Numbered from the stretch's first letter, positions 1 to 5,763 are shown. The stretch: 10,368 nucleotides of DNA from an uncultured Lachnospiraceae bacterium (GCA_947177925.1 CAMWWJ010000103.1:1-10368), one strand, 5' to 3'. Numbers and translations: made by a program. Notes: a model not told the origin generated them from the letters alone.

Positions 1-398
1 AATTGACAGTATTTTTTGAAGAACCATTTTGGGTGGGAGTGTTTGAACGTGTATCGGATGGAAAGTTATCTGTGTGTAAGGCTACATTTGGTGCAGAACC
101 TAAAGATTATGAAATATGCGATTTCATTCTGAAAAATTACTATCATTTACGATTTAGTCCGGTTGTGGCAACTGATGTTAAAGAAGCTGGCCGCAATCCT
201 AAAAGGGTGCAAAGAGAAGTGCGTAAACAGATACAAAACATCGGAGTAGCGACAAAATCTCAACAGGCTTTGAAATTACAGCAGGAGCAGAGGAAAACCG
301 AACGCAAAGTTATGAGCCGGCAGCAGAGGGTAGCAGAGAAAGAGTGGCGGTTTGAACTGAAACAGCAGAAAAGGAAAGAAAAGCACAGGGGCAGGTGA
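1..398 (+). CDS. yjdF: YjdF-family protein, 5' end cut off by window edge
   Basis: This is a YjdF-family (DUF2992) protein of unknown biochemical role. The family is recognised from its N-terminal pattern (LTVFFEEPFWVGVFER, then FGAEPKDYE) and its long basic, Gln/Lys/Arg-rich C-terminal tail (about residues 75-131), which is probably helical. The first in-frame start-like codon is TTG at 3-5. In relatives this Leu is internal, following a Met and one or more residues, so the true start most likely lies a few codons left of the window and bases 1-2 end a preceding codon. In many Firmicutes yjdF genes are preceded by the yjdF riboswitch, which binds azaaromatic compounds; that region is outside the window. 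The stop codon sits in the loop of a hairpin at 386-409. Family identity is confident and function is not known. Confidence 0.85.
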   Translation, partial: LTVFFEEPFWVGVFERVSDGKLSVCKATFGAEPKDYEICDFILKNYYHLRFSPVVATDVKEAGRNPKRVQREVRKQIQNIGVATKSQQALKLQQEQRKTERKVMSRQQRVAEKEWRFELKQQKRKEKHRGR

Positions 399-409
399 TA
401 CTGCCCCTG
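386..409. terminator. Hairpin at yjdF stop, shared by convergent genes
   Basis: A perfect 9-bp stem, CAGGGGCAG (386-394) with CTGCCCCTG (401-409), encloses a 6-nt loop that contains the yjdF stop codon. On the plus strand it is followed only by mixed AT sequence. On the minus strand it is followed by a T-rich stretch (TGCTTTTCTTTCC), so it is the better terminator for the convergent minus-strand gene remnant, whose stop lies 8 nt before it. It may act in both directions. Confidence 0.6.
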
Positions 410-416
410 ACTGGCT

Positions 417-778
417 TCAATTTATAATTGGAAAGTGAGAAAAGTGGAAATACCATATACTGTAGTTGAAAGTGGGTGCTTCGGATTCATCATCTTTGAT
501 TTTCTGAATAAACATATCAAAATTTTTAATGTTTCCCCAATGGTTGACAACAATATGAGCACTGCTGTTTTTGAAGTTTTCCAATGCCTCAATATAATCA
601 GCTCCTTAGCCTGATTTTTCCGCCTGTATTCTTCTTTGGTATCAATTTGTGATACTAAATCAGCACTCCATGTTTCTTCCCAATTAGCAAATAATGATGA
701 AACATTGCTTGCACTAAAAAACTTAGAGATACTGAAAATGGAATATTGGATATTGGGACTTTTGGCAAAAGCAAAGTC
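417..778 (-). pseudogene. Decayed minus-strand gene of unknown family
   Basis: Reading the minus strand from 778 gives an open stretch to about 605 (DFAFAKSPNIQYSIF, later SSLFANWEETWSADL and TKEEYRRKNQAKEL). It then runs out of frame. A different frame continues from 605 to a TGA at 417-419 (ADYIEALENFKNSSAHIVV, HWGNIKNF, FNYSIWYFHFSHFPIIN). The two pieces join naturally as AKEL-ADYIEAL, so one small indel near 600-606 probably broke a single gene. A TGA at 779-781 and no suitable start cap the 5' end, so the original N-terminus is gone. About 120 residues survive, rich in aromatic residues and protein-like in composition. I do not recognise the family. The remnant abuts the RBS of the next gene, which fits past insertion or deletion here. 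That it is real coding DNA is inferred from the joined reading frames and residue composition. Confidence 0.55.
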
Positions 779-807
779 TCATTCCGGAACAAGATGTGGA
801 GGTCTAT

Positions 808-2178
808 ATGAGTAAATCTTTATCTGAAATGACACTGGAAGAGTTATGGGAGTTATTTCCGATAATTCTTTCTGAACATAAAAGCTGTTGGAGAGATTGG
901 TATGAAGAAGAAAAGCAAAAAATAACAGCCCTTTTGTGTGGCAGAGATTTAAGAATAAATCACATTGGAAGCACAGCCATAAATAATATATGGGCAAAAC
1001 CCATTGTTGATATCCTGATAGAAATCCCGATAAGTATTTCTATGGCAGATATAAAAGAGAAACTTGTAAGCGGCGGTTATATATGTATGTCCGAGGAGGA
1101 AAACAGAAAATCTCTTAATAAGGGATATACGGATCAGGGATTTGCAGAGAGGGTGTTCCACTTACATTTACGCTATTATGGTGATAACGATGAATTGTAT
1201 TTTCGGGATTATATGAACAATAATCCTGTTCTTGCAGGGGAATACGAAAAGTTAAAGATTTCTCTCTGGAAAAAATACGAACATAATCGAGATGCTTATA
1301 CGAATGCAAAGAGCGCATTTGTAGAGAAATATACAAGATGTGCCAAAATGGAATATGAAAACAGATATGAAACAACCTCCCATGTAAGGCGGCGTAATTA
1401 TTTTGTAGAAGGCTTACAAGGTGCCGGAAAAACCACTCTTGTGCAGAAGCTTTCTGATAAGCTGAGTGATTATAAAGTCTTTCGCGAGGGGGATTTTTCT
1501 CCTGTGGAGCTTGCGTGGTGTGCTTATGTTACGGAAGAACAATATAATAATGTATTGAAAAACTATCCATCTCTCAGTGCAGAAATCAAAGAAAAAACGG
1601 TTGAAGAAGAAAACCATAGAATTATCTGCTACACGCAAATATTAACCGATGTTCCGGATTTTCACAAAAACCTGGAAAAATTTGAAATATATAACGGGAA
1701 TCTGGACAAAGAGTCCTTTGAAAATGTGATTTTCGAACGTTTCAGGAAATGGAACGAAGAAGGACAGATTTTTGAGTGCTCTATTTTCCAAAACATAATT
1801 GAAAACCAAATATTGTATCTTATGATGACAGATGATGAAATACTGGATTTTTATAAAAGATTAGAGAAGATTCTGACAGATAAGCCATATAAGATTATTT
1901 ATCTGGATATGGATGATATTCCGGGTGGAATTGATATTATCAGAAAGGAACGATCTGATGATAAAGGGAATGAATTATGGTATCCATTGATGATGAAATA
2001 TGTGGAAGAATCACCCTATGGAAAAGAACATGCTTTGAGAGGGTTAGAAGGGCTGCTTATGCATTTGGAAAGAAGAAAAGCTTTGGAACATCGGATTGTT
2101 GATGAGATTTTTAAAGAGAATACCATTGTTGTAAAGTCCAAGAACTATATATTAAATGATATTGTGCCACTATTATAG
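808..2178 (+). CDS. GrpB-domain / P-loop kinase-like fusion protein
   Basis: A 456-residue protein with two parts. Residues about 20-185 match the GrpB/UPF0157 family of the nucleotidyltransferase superfamily: HIGSTA at 52-57, KPIVDILIE at 64-72, a late FHLHLR at 117-122, YFRDYM at 131-136, and the typical EYEKLK...AYTNAKSAFVEKY ending. Residues about 192-456 begin with a beta strand and a Walker A loop, GLQGAGKT (202-209, Lys208). A later strand IIYLDMDD (363-370) is followed by an Arg-rich segment with R379 and R382, which looks like the lid region of nucleoside- or small-molecule-kinase folds. The start is taken as ATG 808 because GGAGG (798-802) lies 5 nt before it; the longer GTG start at 796 would overlap that site. 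No clear promoter or terminator was found. The substrate is unknown. Dephospho-CoA kinase fused to GrpB is known in actinobacteria with the domains in the reverse order, so a small-molecule phosphotransfer or nucleotidyl-transfer role is plausible but unproven. Confidence 0.8.
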   Translation: MSKSLSEMTLEELWELFPIILSEHKSCWRDWYEEEKQKITALLCGRDLRINHIGSTAINNIWAKPIVDILIEIPISISMADIKEKLVSGGYICMSEEENRKSLNKGYTDQGFAERVFHLHLRYYGDNDELYFRDYMNNNPVLAGEYEKLKISLWKKYEHNRDAYTNAKSAFVEKYTRCAKMEYENRYETTSHVRRRNYFVEGLQGAGKTTLVQKLSDKLSDYKVFREGDFSPVELAWCAYVTEEQYNNVLKNYPSLSAEIKEKTVEEENHRIICYTQILTDVPDFHKNLEKFEIYNGNLDKESFENVIFERFRKWNEEGQIFECSIFQNIIENQILYLMMTDDEILDFYKRLEKILTDKPYKIIYLDMDDIPGGIDIIRKERSDDKGNELWYPLMMKYVEESPYGKEHALRGLEGLLMHLERRKALEHRIVDEIFKENTIVVKSKNYILNDIVPLL

Positions 2179-2283
2179 GAATGAAGTTATAGAAGAAATT
2201 AGTAAAATAACCGTATAAAGCATTATAAGATATAAAGGTTGGATAAAAGGAAGCCGTTATACAATAGTGGATAATGAAATGTG

Positions 2284-2336
2284 AACAAATCTTAAACAAA
2301 TCTTAAACAAATCTTAAAATATCTTAGCAAATCATA
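2284..2336. repeat. Array of 11-bp direct repeats upstream of lipoprotein gene
   Basis: The unit AACAAATCTTA occurs three times perfectly and end to end (2284-2294, 2295-2305, 2306-2316). A degenerate 10-nt copy (2317-2326) and an imperfect copy (2327-2336, GCAAATCATA) follow. The spacing of one helical turn places all copies on the same DNA face. The array ends about 30 bp before the predicted -35 of the lipoprotein promoter. Tandem 11-bp direct repeats are typical of OmpR/PhoB-family response regulator sites, including Firmicute PhoP boxes with TTAACA-like cores. Assigning a regulator here is inference. Confidence 0.6.
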
Positions 2337-2364
2337 GGAAATAAATTATAAAAAATACATAATT

Positions 2365-2393
2365 TAGACACAGAATGTTCACAAGTATACAAT
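2365..2393 (+). promoter_or_regulatory. Predicted sigma-A promoter of lipoprotein gene
   Basis: TAGACA (2365-2370) and TACAAT (2388-2393) are each one base from consensus and lie 17 bp apart. Transcription would start near 2400, leaving a short leader of about 40 nt before the ATG at 2443. Confidence 0.55.
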
Positions 2394-2442
2394 AAGATGA
2401 TTTACGTTGACAAACACAAACATTATTTAGGGAGGAATTATT

Positions 2443-2781
2443 ATGAAGAAAAAAATTTGTATGTTAACTTTAACACTTACCTTATCAGCAGCTACTTTGG
2501 TAGGATGTTCCAATAAGGAAGAAACAGGTGAAAATAATGCTATTACTACTGATGAATCAGGAGATTTGGATGTAATTCCAGAAGACACAACAGCAGATGA
2601 CGCTGATGCGGCAGAAGACACAACAGCAGACGATGCTGACGCAGCAGACGACACAACAGCAGATGATGCTGATGCAGCAGATGACACAACAGCAGATGAT
2701 GCTGATGCAGCAGCCGACGCAGCAAATGATGCTAATGCAACAGAAGATGCAGCAGATGAGACAACAAGCACAGAAGAATAA
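2443..2781 (+). CDS. Small acidic repeat lipoprotein
   Basis: A 112-residue exported lipoprotein of unknown function. It has a short basic N-terminus (MKKK), a hydrophobic core and a lipobox LVGC with the acylated Cys at residue 22, so it should be anchored to the outer face of the membrane. The mature part is almost entirely Asp, Glu, Ala and Thr. After a 24-residue lead-in come four near-identical 11-residue units of the form (E/D)DTTADDADAA (residues 47-90), then a degenerate tail ending in TSTEE. There is no folded-domain signature; it looks like a strongly negative, flexible stalk. The start ATG is supported by GGGAGG at 2430-2435. The gene has its own promoter and terminator, so it is monocistronic. 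Repeat number may vary between strains. No binding partner can be inferred; cation binding or cell-wall spacing are only guesses. Confidence 0.85.
   Translation: MKKKICMLTLTLTLSAATLVGCSNKEETGENNAITTDESGDLDVIPEDTTADDADAAEDTTADDADAADDTTADDADAADDTTADDADAAADAANDANATEDAADETTSTEE
2581..2712 (+). repeat. Four 33-bp in-frame tandem repeats (minisatellite)
   Basis: Units at 2581-2613, 2614-2646, 2647-2679 and 2680-2712 share the core GACACAACAGCAGA and differ at a few, mostly synonymous, positions. Because 33 is divisible by three, gain or loss of a unit keeps the reading frame. A degenerate fifth unit of 30 bp follows (2713-2742). Confidence 0.9.
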
Positions 2782-2797
2782 AATGAAAGAAACATTG

Positions 2798-2829
2798 GCT
2801 CTTGTCAACAGGACAGGGGCTTTTGTTTG
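2798..2829 (+). terminator. Rho-independent terminator of lipoprotein gene
   Basis: The stem GCTCTTGTC (2798-2806) pairs with GACAGGGGC (2812-2820), including two G-T wobbles, around a 5-nt loop. The tail TTTTGTTTG follows directly. It lies 17 nt past the stop codon. Confidence 0.8.
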
Positions 2830-2934
2830 TGTTAGATAGAGGCATGCTGAAATATAGTAAAATAAAATATTTTGTAGAAATGAAATATAAGATAAAAAAT
2901 ATGATTATTGTGTGATTTTTTTATGAAAATTCCA

Positions 2935-2963
2935 TGGACAAATCAAAAGAAAAAAAGTATAAT
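2935..2963 (+). promoter_or_regulatory. Predicted strong promoter of FN3 protein gene
   Basis: TGGACA (2935-2940) and a perfect TATAAT (2958-2963) are 17 bp apart, with A-rich DNA in the spacer and AT-rich DNA upstream. Transcription should start near 2970, giving a leader of roughly 47 nt. Confidence 0.75.
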
Positions 2964-2990
2964 GATATGGACAAAAACATACATATCATT
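2961..2990. promoter_or_regulatory. Perfect 9-bp inverted repeat at transcription start
   Basis: AATGATATG (2961-2969) and CATATCATT (2982-2990) are exact reverse complements separated by 12 nt. The left arm overlaps the last three bases of the -10 box, and the expected start site falls at or just after it. It could be an operator for a dimeric repressor. If transcription starts at or before 2961 it could also form a 5' mRNA hairpin just before the RBS (AAGGAGG, 2997-3003). Confidence 0.6.
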
Positions 2991-3016
2991 TTTATGAAGG
3001 AGGAATTCATTACACG

Positions 3017-4261
3017 ATGAAAAAATTTAGTATTACCAAAAAAGTATCATTATTGTTAGCAGCATTTGCTGTATGCGTGATGGCAGCCTGTGTAAGCCTG
3101 CCTGTTAAAGCGGCGGCAGGCCCATTCGCTTTGTCTCAAGCAGCTACGCAAAATTTCCCTACAACAAATTATATTTATCTGGAGTCAACCCAGAATATGG
3201 GAAGCACGATTGCATCAAATGATTTAAAGTATTCACTTACAGATTCTAATGTGGCAAACGGTTCCGGTGTGACAGCTACTTATCTTGGAATGTCAGACGG
3301 CAAGTACATATATAAAGTAGACAGAAGCTTTTCCCCAGCATCAACTGTTTACCTGAAGTATCAGAATGCAGATGTACTTGTTGGTGTAACAGCTCCAAAT
3401 AATATCTCCACCATCAGTCAGGTAAATGCAACAGCAAATGCTGTTACAGTTTCATGGCCGGCTGCAAGCGGTGCAAACGGATACCTGATTTATGCAGGAA
3501 CAACAGCAGACAACGTAGCATATAAAGGCGCAACAGCAGGTACATCCTATACAGTTGCAGGACTGGCACAGGACGGAAGATATGTGGTTGAAGTTGTTCC
3601 GTACAAAACAAACGGAAAAGGCTTTAATGCAACATGGTTCTCAAAAGCAAGATATGTCTATACAGTAACTGGAAAAATTTCTGGTGTGAAATTATCTGCA
3701 AGTAATGAATATATAAGCCAGTACAAGATTTCCTGGAGCCAGGCTGGTGCAAAAAATGCAGATGGTTTCGAAATCATGATTACAAACAAATCAGGCAAGA
3801 AGATTACAAGCGCTACAGAAGAAAATTACCTGGATTACATCTTTAAGAATAAAAAATTAAGAACCCAGGGCTGGAAAGTAAAAGTTAGAGCTTACTTAAA
3901 AATGGATAACGGAGCAAAGGTTTATGGTCCATGGTCAGCCGAGAAAGTAATTGTTCCAAATGCTTATATTAAGAGTGCAAAGCTTGTAAGCAAGAGCGGC
4001 ACTGATGTTAAGCTTACATGGACAAAGGTAAGCGGCGCTAAGAGCTATACTGTTTACAGATCAAACACAGCTACTGGAAAATACAAAAAGGTAGCAACTG
4101 TTAAGGGAACAAGCTATACTATGAAAAAGCTTGCTAAATACAAAAACTATTACGTATATGTCAAAGCAAACAAGGTTAAGATTGGTAAGAAGAGCTATAA
4201 CTCTACCACTGTTAAAAACCCAGGTTATCGTTCATTCTATATCTCTACCAAATATTACTAA
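3017..4261 (+). CDS. Secreted protein with three fibronectin type III-like domains
   Basis: A 414-residue exported protein. Residues 1-33 form a signal peptide: basic MKKFSITKK, a hydrophobic core and a VKA-A cleavage site near 32. Residues about 35-125 are a beta-rich N-terminal region with no recognised domain. Three FN3-like modules follow at about 127-218, 220-315 and 316-413. They show the typical early Trp (SW at 145-147, SW at 239-240, TW at 334-335) and late Tyr-x-V strands (RYVVEV, WKVKVRAY, YYVYVKA). The last module is very Lys/Tyr-rich. There is no sortase motif, SLH repeat or choline-binding repeat, so it may be released or held non-covalently through its basic C-terminus. AAGGAGG (2997-3003) lies 13 nt before the ATG, a rather long spacing. 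It has its own promoter and terminator. An adhesive or wall-associated role is inferred from domain type only. Confidence 0.8.
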   Translation: MKKFSITKKVSLLLAAFAVCVMAACVSLPVKAAAGPFALSQAATQNFPTTNYIYLESTQNMGSTIASNDLKYSLTDSNVANGSGVTATYLGMSDGKYIYKVDRSFSPASTVYLKYQNADVLVGVTAPNNISTISQVNATANAVTVSWPAASGANGYLIYAGTTADNVAYKGATAGTSYTVAGLAQDGRYVVEVVPYKTNGKGFNATWFSKARYVYTVTGKISGVKLSASNEYISQYKISWSQAGAKNADGFEIMITNKSGKKITSATEENYLDYIFKNKKLRTQGWKVKVRAYLKMDNGAKVYGPWSAEKVIVPNAYIKSAKLVSKSGTDVKLTWTKVSGAKSYTVYRSNTATGKYKKVATVKGTSYTMKKLAKYKNYYVYVKANKVKIGKKSYNSTTVKNPGYRSFYISTKYY

Positions 4262-4306
4262 AATACGAAGAATCCTTATATAAAACCAGGGACAGACATA
4301 GCGAAT

Positions 4307-4337
4307 AAAAAGGAAGCGGGAAACTGCTTCCTTTTTT
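4307..4337. terminator. Terminator with GAAA tetraloop after FN3 gene
   Basis: GGAAGCGG (4312-4319), loop GAAA, then CTGCTTCC (4324-4331) form an 8-bp stem with one wobble. Five A residues precede it and six T residues follow, so it can terminate transcription in either direction. It closes the FN3 gene and insulates the sirtuin gene. Confidence 0.9.
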
Positions 4338-4349
4338 ATGAAGTAAGTT

Positions 4350-4377
4350 TTTACGTAAATAGGAAATAATGTAAAAT
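4350..4377 (+). promoter_or_regulatory. Possible promoter of sirtuin-DUF951 unit
   Basis: TTTACG (4350-4355) and TAAAAT (4372-4377) are separated by 16 bp, just past the preceding terminator and about 38 bp before the sirtuin ATG. The -35 match is weak, so this is a moderate call supported mainly by the need for a promoter after a strong terminator. Confidence 0.4.
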
Positions 4378-4415
4378 TTCCATTTGATATTTGCAGAGGC
4401 AGGAGTGTACTATAT

Positions 4416-5138
4416 ATGCAGGAAATTGAAATATTAAACAAATGGATCAGGGAAAGTGATAATGTAGTGTTTTTTGGTGGGGCGGGAGTGTCTACGGAAA
4501 GTGGTATTCCGGATTTTAGAAGTGTAGACGGCCTATACAATCAAAAATATGATTATCCGCCGGAAACCATCTTAAGCCATAGTTTTTACAGACAGAAACC
4601 AAAGGAGTTTTATGATTTTTACCGGGACAAAATGCTTTGCCTGAATGCCCTTCCCAATAAAGCGCATCTTAAGCTTGCCGAGCTGGAGAAGCTTGGAAAG
4701 CTTAAGGCGGTGATCACTCAAAATATAGACGGTCTTCATCAGGCGGCAGGAAGCAGGATTGTTTATGAATTGCATGGGAGCGTTCACAGAAATTATTGTA
4801 ATCAGTGTGGACGATTTTATGACGTACAGAAAATCGTGGAAAGTAAAGATGTGCCTGTGTGTCAGTGTGGCGGAGTCATAAAGCCGGATGTGGTTCTTTA
4901 TGAAGAGGGGCTGGATAATGAGACGATTCAAAATGCGGTAGCGGCTATTGCGAATGCGGATATGCTTATAATCGGCGGCACTTCATTGGCGGTCTATCCT
5001 GCCGCTTCTTTAATTGATTATTATCGGGGAAACAAACTGGTGCTTATTAATAAAACCGTTACCCCAAAGGATTCCATGGCAGATCTGGTCATTCATGACA
5101 GTCTTGGAAAGGTATTTGAGCAAATAGAGATATCGTGA
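4416..5138 (+). CDS. NAD-dependent protein deacylase, SIR2 (sirtuin) family
   Basis: A 240-residue cytoplasmic sirtuin, the usual length for bacterial CobB-type enzymes. It removes acetyl or related acyl groups from lysines using NAD+, giving nicotinamide and O-acyl-ADP-ribose. The NAD-binding motif GGAGVSTESGIPDFRS spans residues 21-36 and TQNIDGLH spans 101-108. The catalytic His is H120 in ELHGS. A structural zinc site is formed by C128, C131, C149 and C151, with the second pair spaced C-x-C. GTSLAVYPAA (near 190) and LVLINK are the later Rossmann-fold NAD contacts. AGGAG at 4401-4405 supports the ATG. The DUF951 gene follows 15 nt after the stop, so the two are probably co-transcribed. 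All catalytic residues appear intact. The true acyl preference cannot be read from the sequence. Confidence 0.95.
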   Translation: MQEIEILNKWIRESDNVVFFGGAGVSTESGIPDFRSVDGLYNQKYDYPPETILSHSFYRQKPKEFYDFYRDKMLCLNALPNKAHLKLAELEKLGKLKAVITQNIDGLHQAAGSRIVYELHGSVHRNYCNQCGRFYDVQKIVESKDVPVCQCGGVIKPDVVLYEEGLDNETIQNAVAAIANADMLIIGGTSLAVYPAASLIDYYRGNKLVLINKTVTPKDSMADLVIHDSLGKVFEQIEIS

Positions 5139-5153
5139 TTTGGAGGCGGGACT

Positions 5154-5345
5154 ATGAATTATGAAGTAGGGGATGTTGTAACCTTGAAAAAGCAGCATCC
5201 ATGTGGTAGCAGAGAATGGGAGGTGCTGCGGGTGGGAGCGGATTTTCGCTTAAAGTGTCTGGGATGTTCCCATCAGGTCATGATGGCAAGAAAGCTGGTA
5301 GAGAAAAATACGAAGGCATTAAAGAAAAAGGTAGAAAAACAATAA
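5154..5345 (+). CDS. DUF951 family small protein
   Basis: A 63-residue protein of the DUF951 family, recognised by YEVGDVVTLKKQHPCGSREW, VLRVGADFRLKCLGC and a basic Lys-rich tail. Cys17, Cys35 and Cys38 with His15 could form a small zinc-binding knuckle, which is an inference. Function is unknown; the compact basic form suggests nucleic acid or ribosome contact. The family is often encoded next to rpsF-ssb-rpsR in Firmicutes, as here. The start is supported by GGAGG (5142-5146) 7 nt upstream. No terminator is visible before rpsF, so readthrough into the ribosomal operon is possible. Confidence 0.9.
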   Translation: MNYEVGDVVTLKKQHPCGSREWEVLRVGADFRLKCLGCSHQVMMARKLVEKNTKALKKKVEKQ

Positions 5346-5367
5346 AAAATTGCTGAAAATTCTAAAT

Positions 5368-5403
5368 TTGCCTCTTGAAAATAAATGCCATTTATGATAA
5401 CAT
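5368..5403 (+). promoter_or_regulatory. Predicted promoter of rpsF-ssb-rpsR operon
   Basis: Two overlapping readings are possible. One is TTGAAA (5375-5380) with TAACAT (5398-5403) at 17 bp. The other is TTGCCT (5368-5373) with TATGAT (5393-5398) at 19 bp. The second would start transcription near 5405, exactly at the base of the leader hairpin; the first would start slightly inside it. Confidence 0.5.
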
Positions 5404-5405
5404 GA

Positions 5406-5454
5406 GGTTCTGTGATATATTCCTTGCTTCTTATAAAGTAAGAGGCCAGAGACC
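5406..5454 (+). promoter_or_regulatory. Structured rpsF leader, candidate S6:S18 autoregulatory RNA
   Basis: The leader folds as one long bulged hairpin. The lower stem GGTTCTG (5406-5412) pairs with CAGA-G-ACC (5447-5454) with a single bulged G. The upper stem GCTTCTTA (5426-5433) pairs with TAAGAGGC (5439-5446) around loop TAAAG. The 3' side is continuous, while a 13-nt bulge (5413-5425, containing TTCC) interrupts the 5' side. The RBS AAAAGGAGG (5455-5463) begins directly after the structure. Leaders of rpsF in many bacteria bind the S6:S18 complex to repress translation. The position and bulged architecture fit, but I do not see the conserved CCG bulge I recall for that motif, so the class is uncertain. 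Confidence 0.55.
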
Positions 5455-5472
5455 AAAAGGAGGTAATGAAGC

Positions 5473-5763
5473 ATGAACAAATATGAGTTAGCCGTTGTTG
5501 TTAGTGCAAAAATCGAAGATGATGAAAGAGCTGCTACAATTGAAAAAGTAAAAGCTTATATCGAAAGATTCGGCGGAACGATTACAAATGTGGACGAATG
5601 GGGTAAGAAAAGATTAGCTTACGAAGTCCAGAAAATGAAAGAAGCGTTCTACTATTTCATCCAATTCGATGCTGAGTCAACAGTTCCTGCGGAAGTGGAA
5701 AGCCACGTTCGCATTATGGAAAATGTGATCAGATATTTATGCGTAAGACAAGACGAGGCATAG
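5473..5763 (+). CDS. rpsF: 30S ribosomal protein S6
   Basis: A 96-residue S6 protein of full family length (MNKYELAVVVSAKIEDDER start; FGGTITNVDEWGKKRLAYEV; late VRIMENVIRYLCVRQDE). S6 forms a heterodimer with S18 and binds the central domain of 16S rRNA in the small-subunit platform. The start is supported by GGAGG (5459-5463) 9 nt upstream. It is the first gene of an operon with ssb 19 nt downstream and then rpsR, so both partners of the S6:S18 complex are made from one transcript. Expression is probably controlled through the structured leader just upstream. Confidence 0.97.
   Translation: MNKYELAVVVSAKIEDDERAATIEKVKAYIERFGGTITNVDEWGKKRLAYEVQKMKEAFYYFIQFDAESTVPAEVESHVRIMENVIRYLCVRQDEA

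Noticed and set aside
681..740. Promoter for the GrpB-kinase gene (TTGCTT at 705 with GATACT at 728)
   Set aside because: The spacing is 17 bp but both boxes match poorly, and they lie inside the decayed gene, so the evidence is too weak to annotate.
796..807. GTG at 796 as an earlier start of the GrpB-kinase gene
   Set aside because: It overlaps the GGAGG site that is ideally placed for the ATG at 808 and has no RBS of its own.
2167..2270. CCACTATT (2167-2174) and AATAGTGG (2263-2270) as ends of a small mobile element
   Set aside because: Only 8 bp match exactly, one arm lies in the end of a coding region, and there is no target duplication or recognisable element between them. In AT-rich DNA this can occur by chance.
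2427..2839. Long open frames on the minus strand and in another plus frame across the lipoprotein repeat
   Set aside because: They are by-products of the 33-bp repeat, giving runs of Ser/Ala/Val, Cys/Ile or Gln/Met with no RBS. The lipoprotein frame has a signal peptide, lipobox, RBS, promoter and terminator.
5381..5395. ATAAAT-GCC-ATTTAT inverted repeat in the spacer of the rpsF promoter
   Set aside because: A 6-bp AT-only palindrome is weak and expected by chance; there is no second copy or extended symmetry to support an operator.
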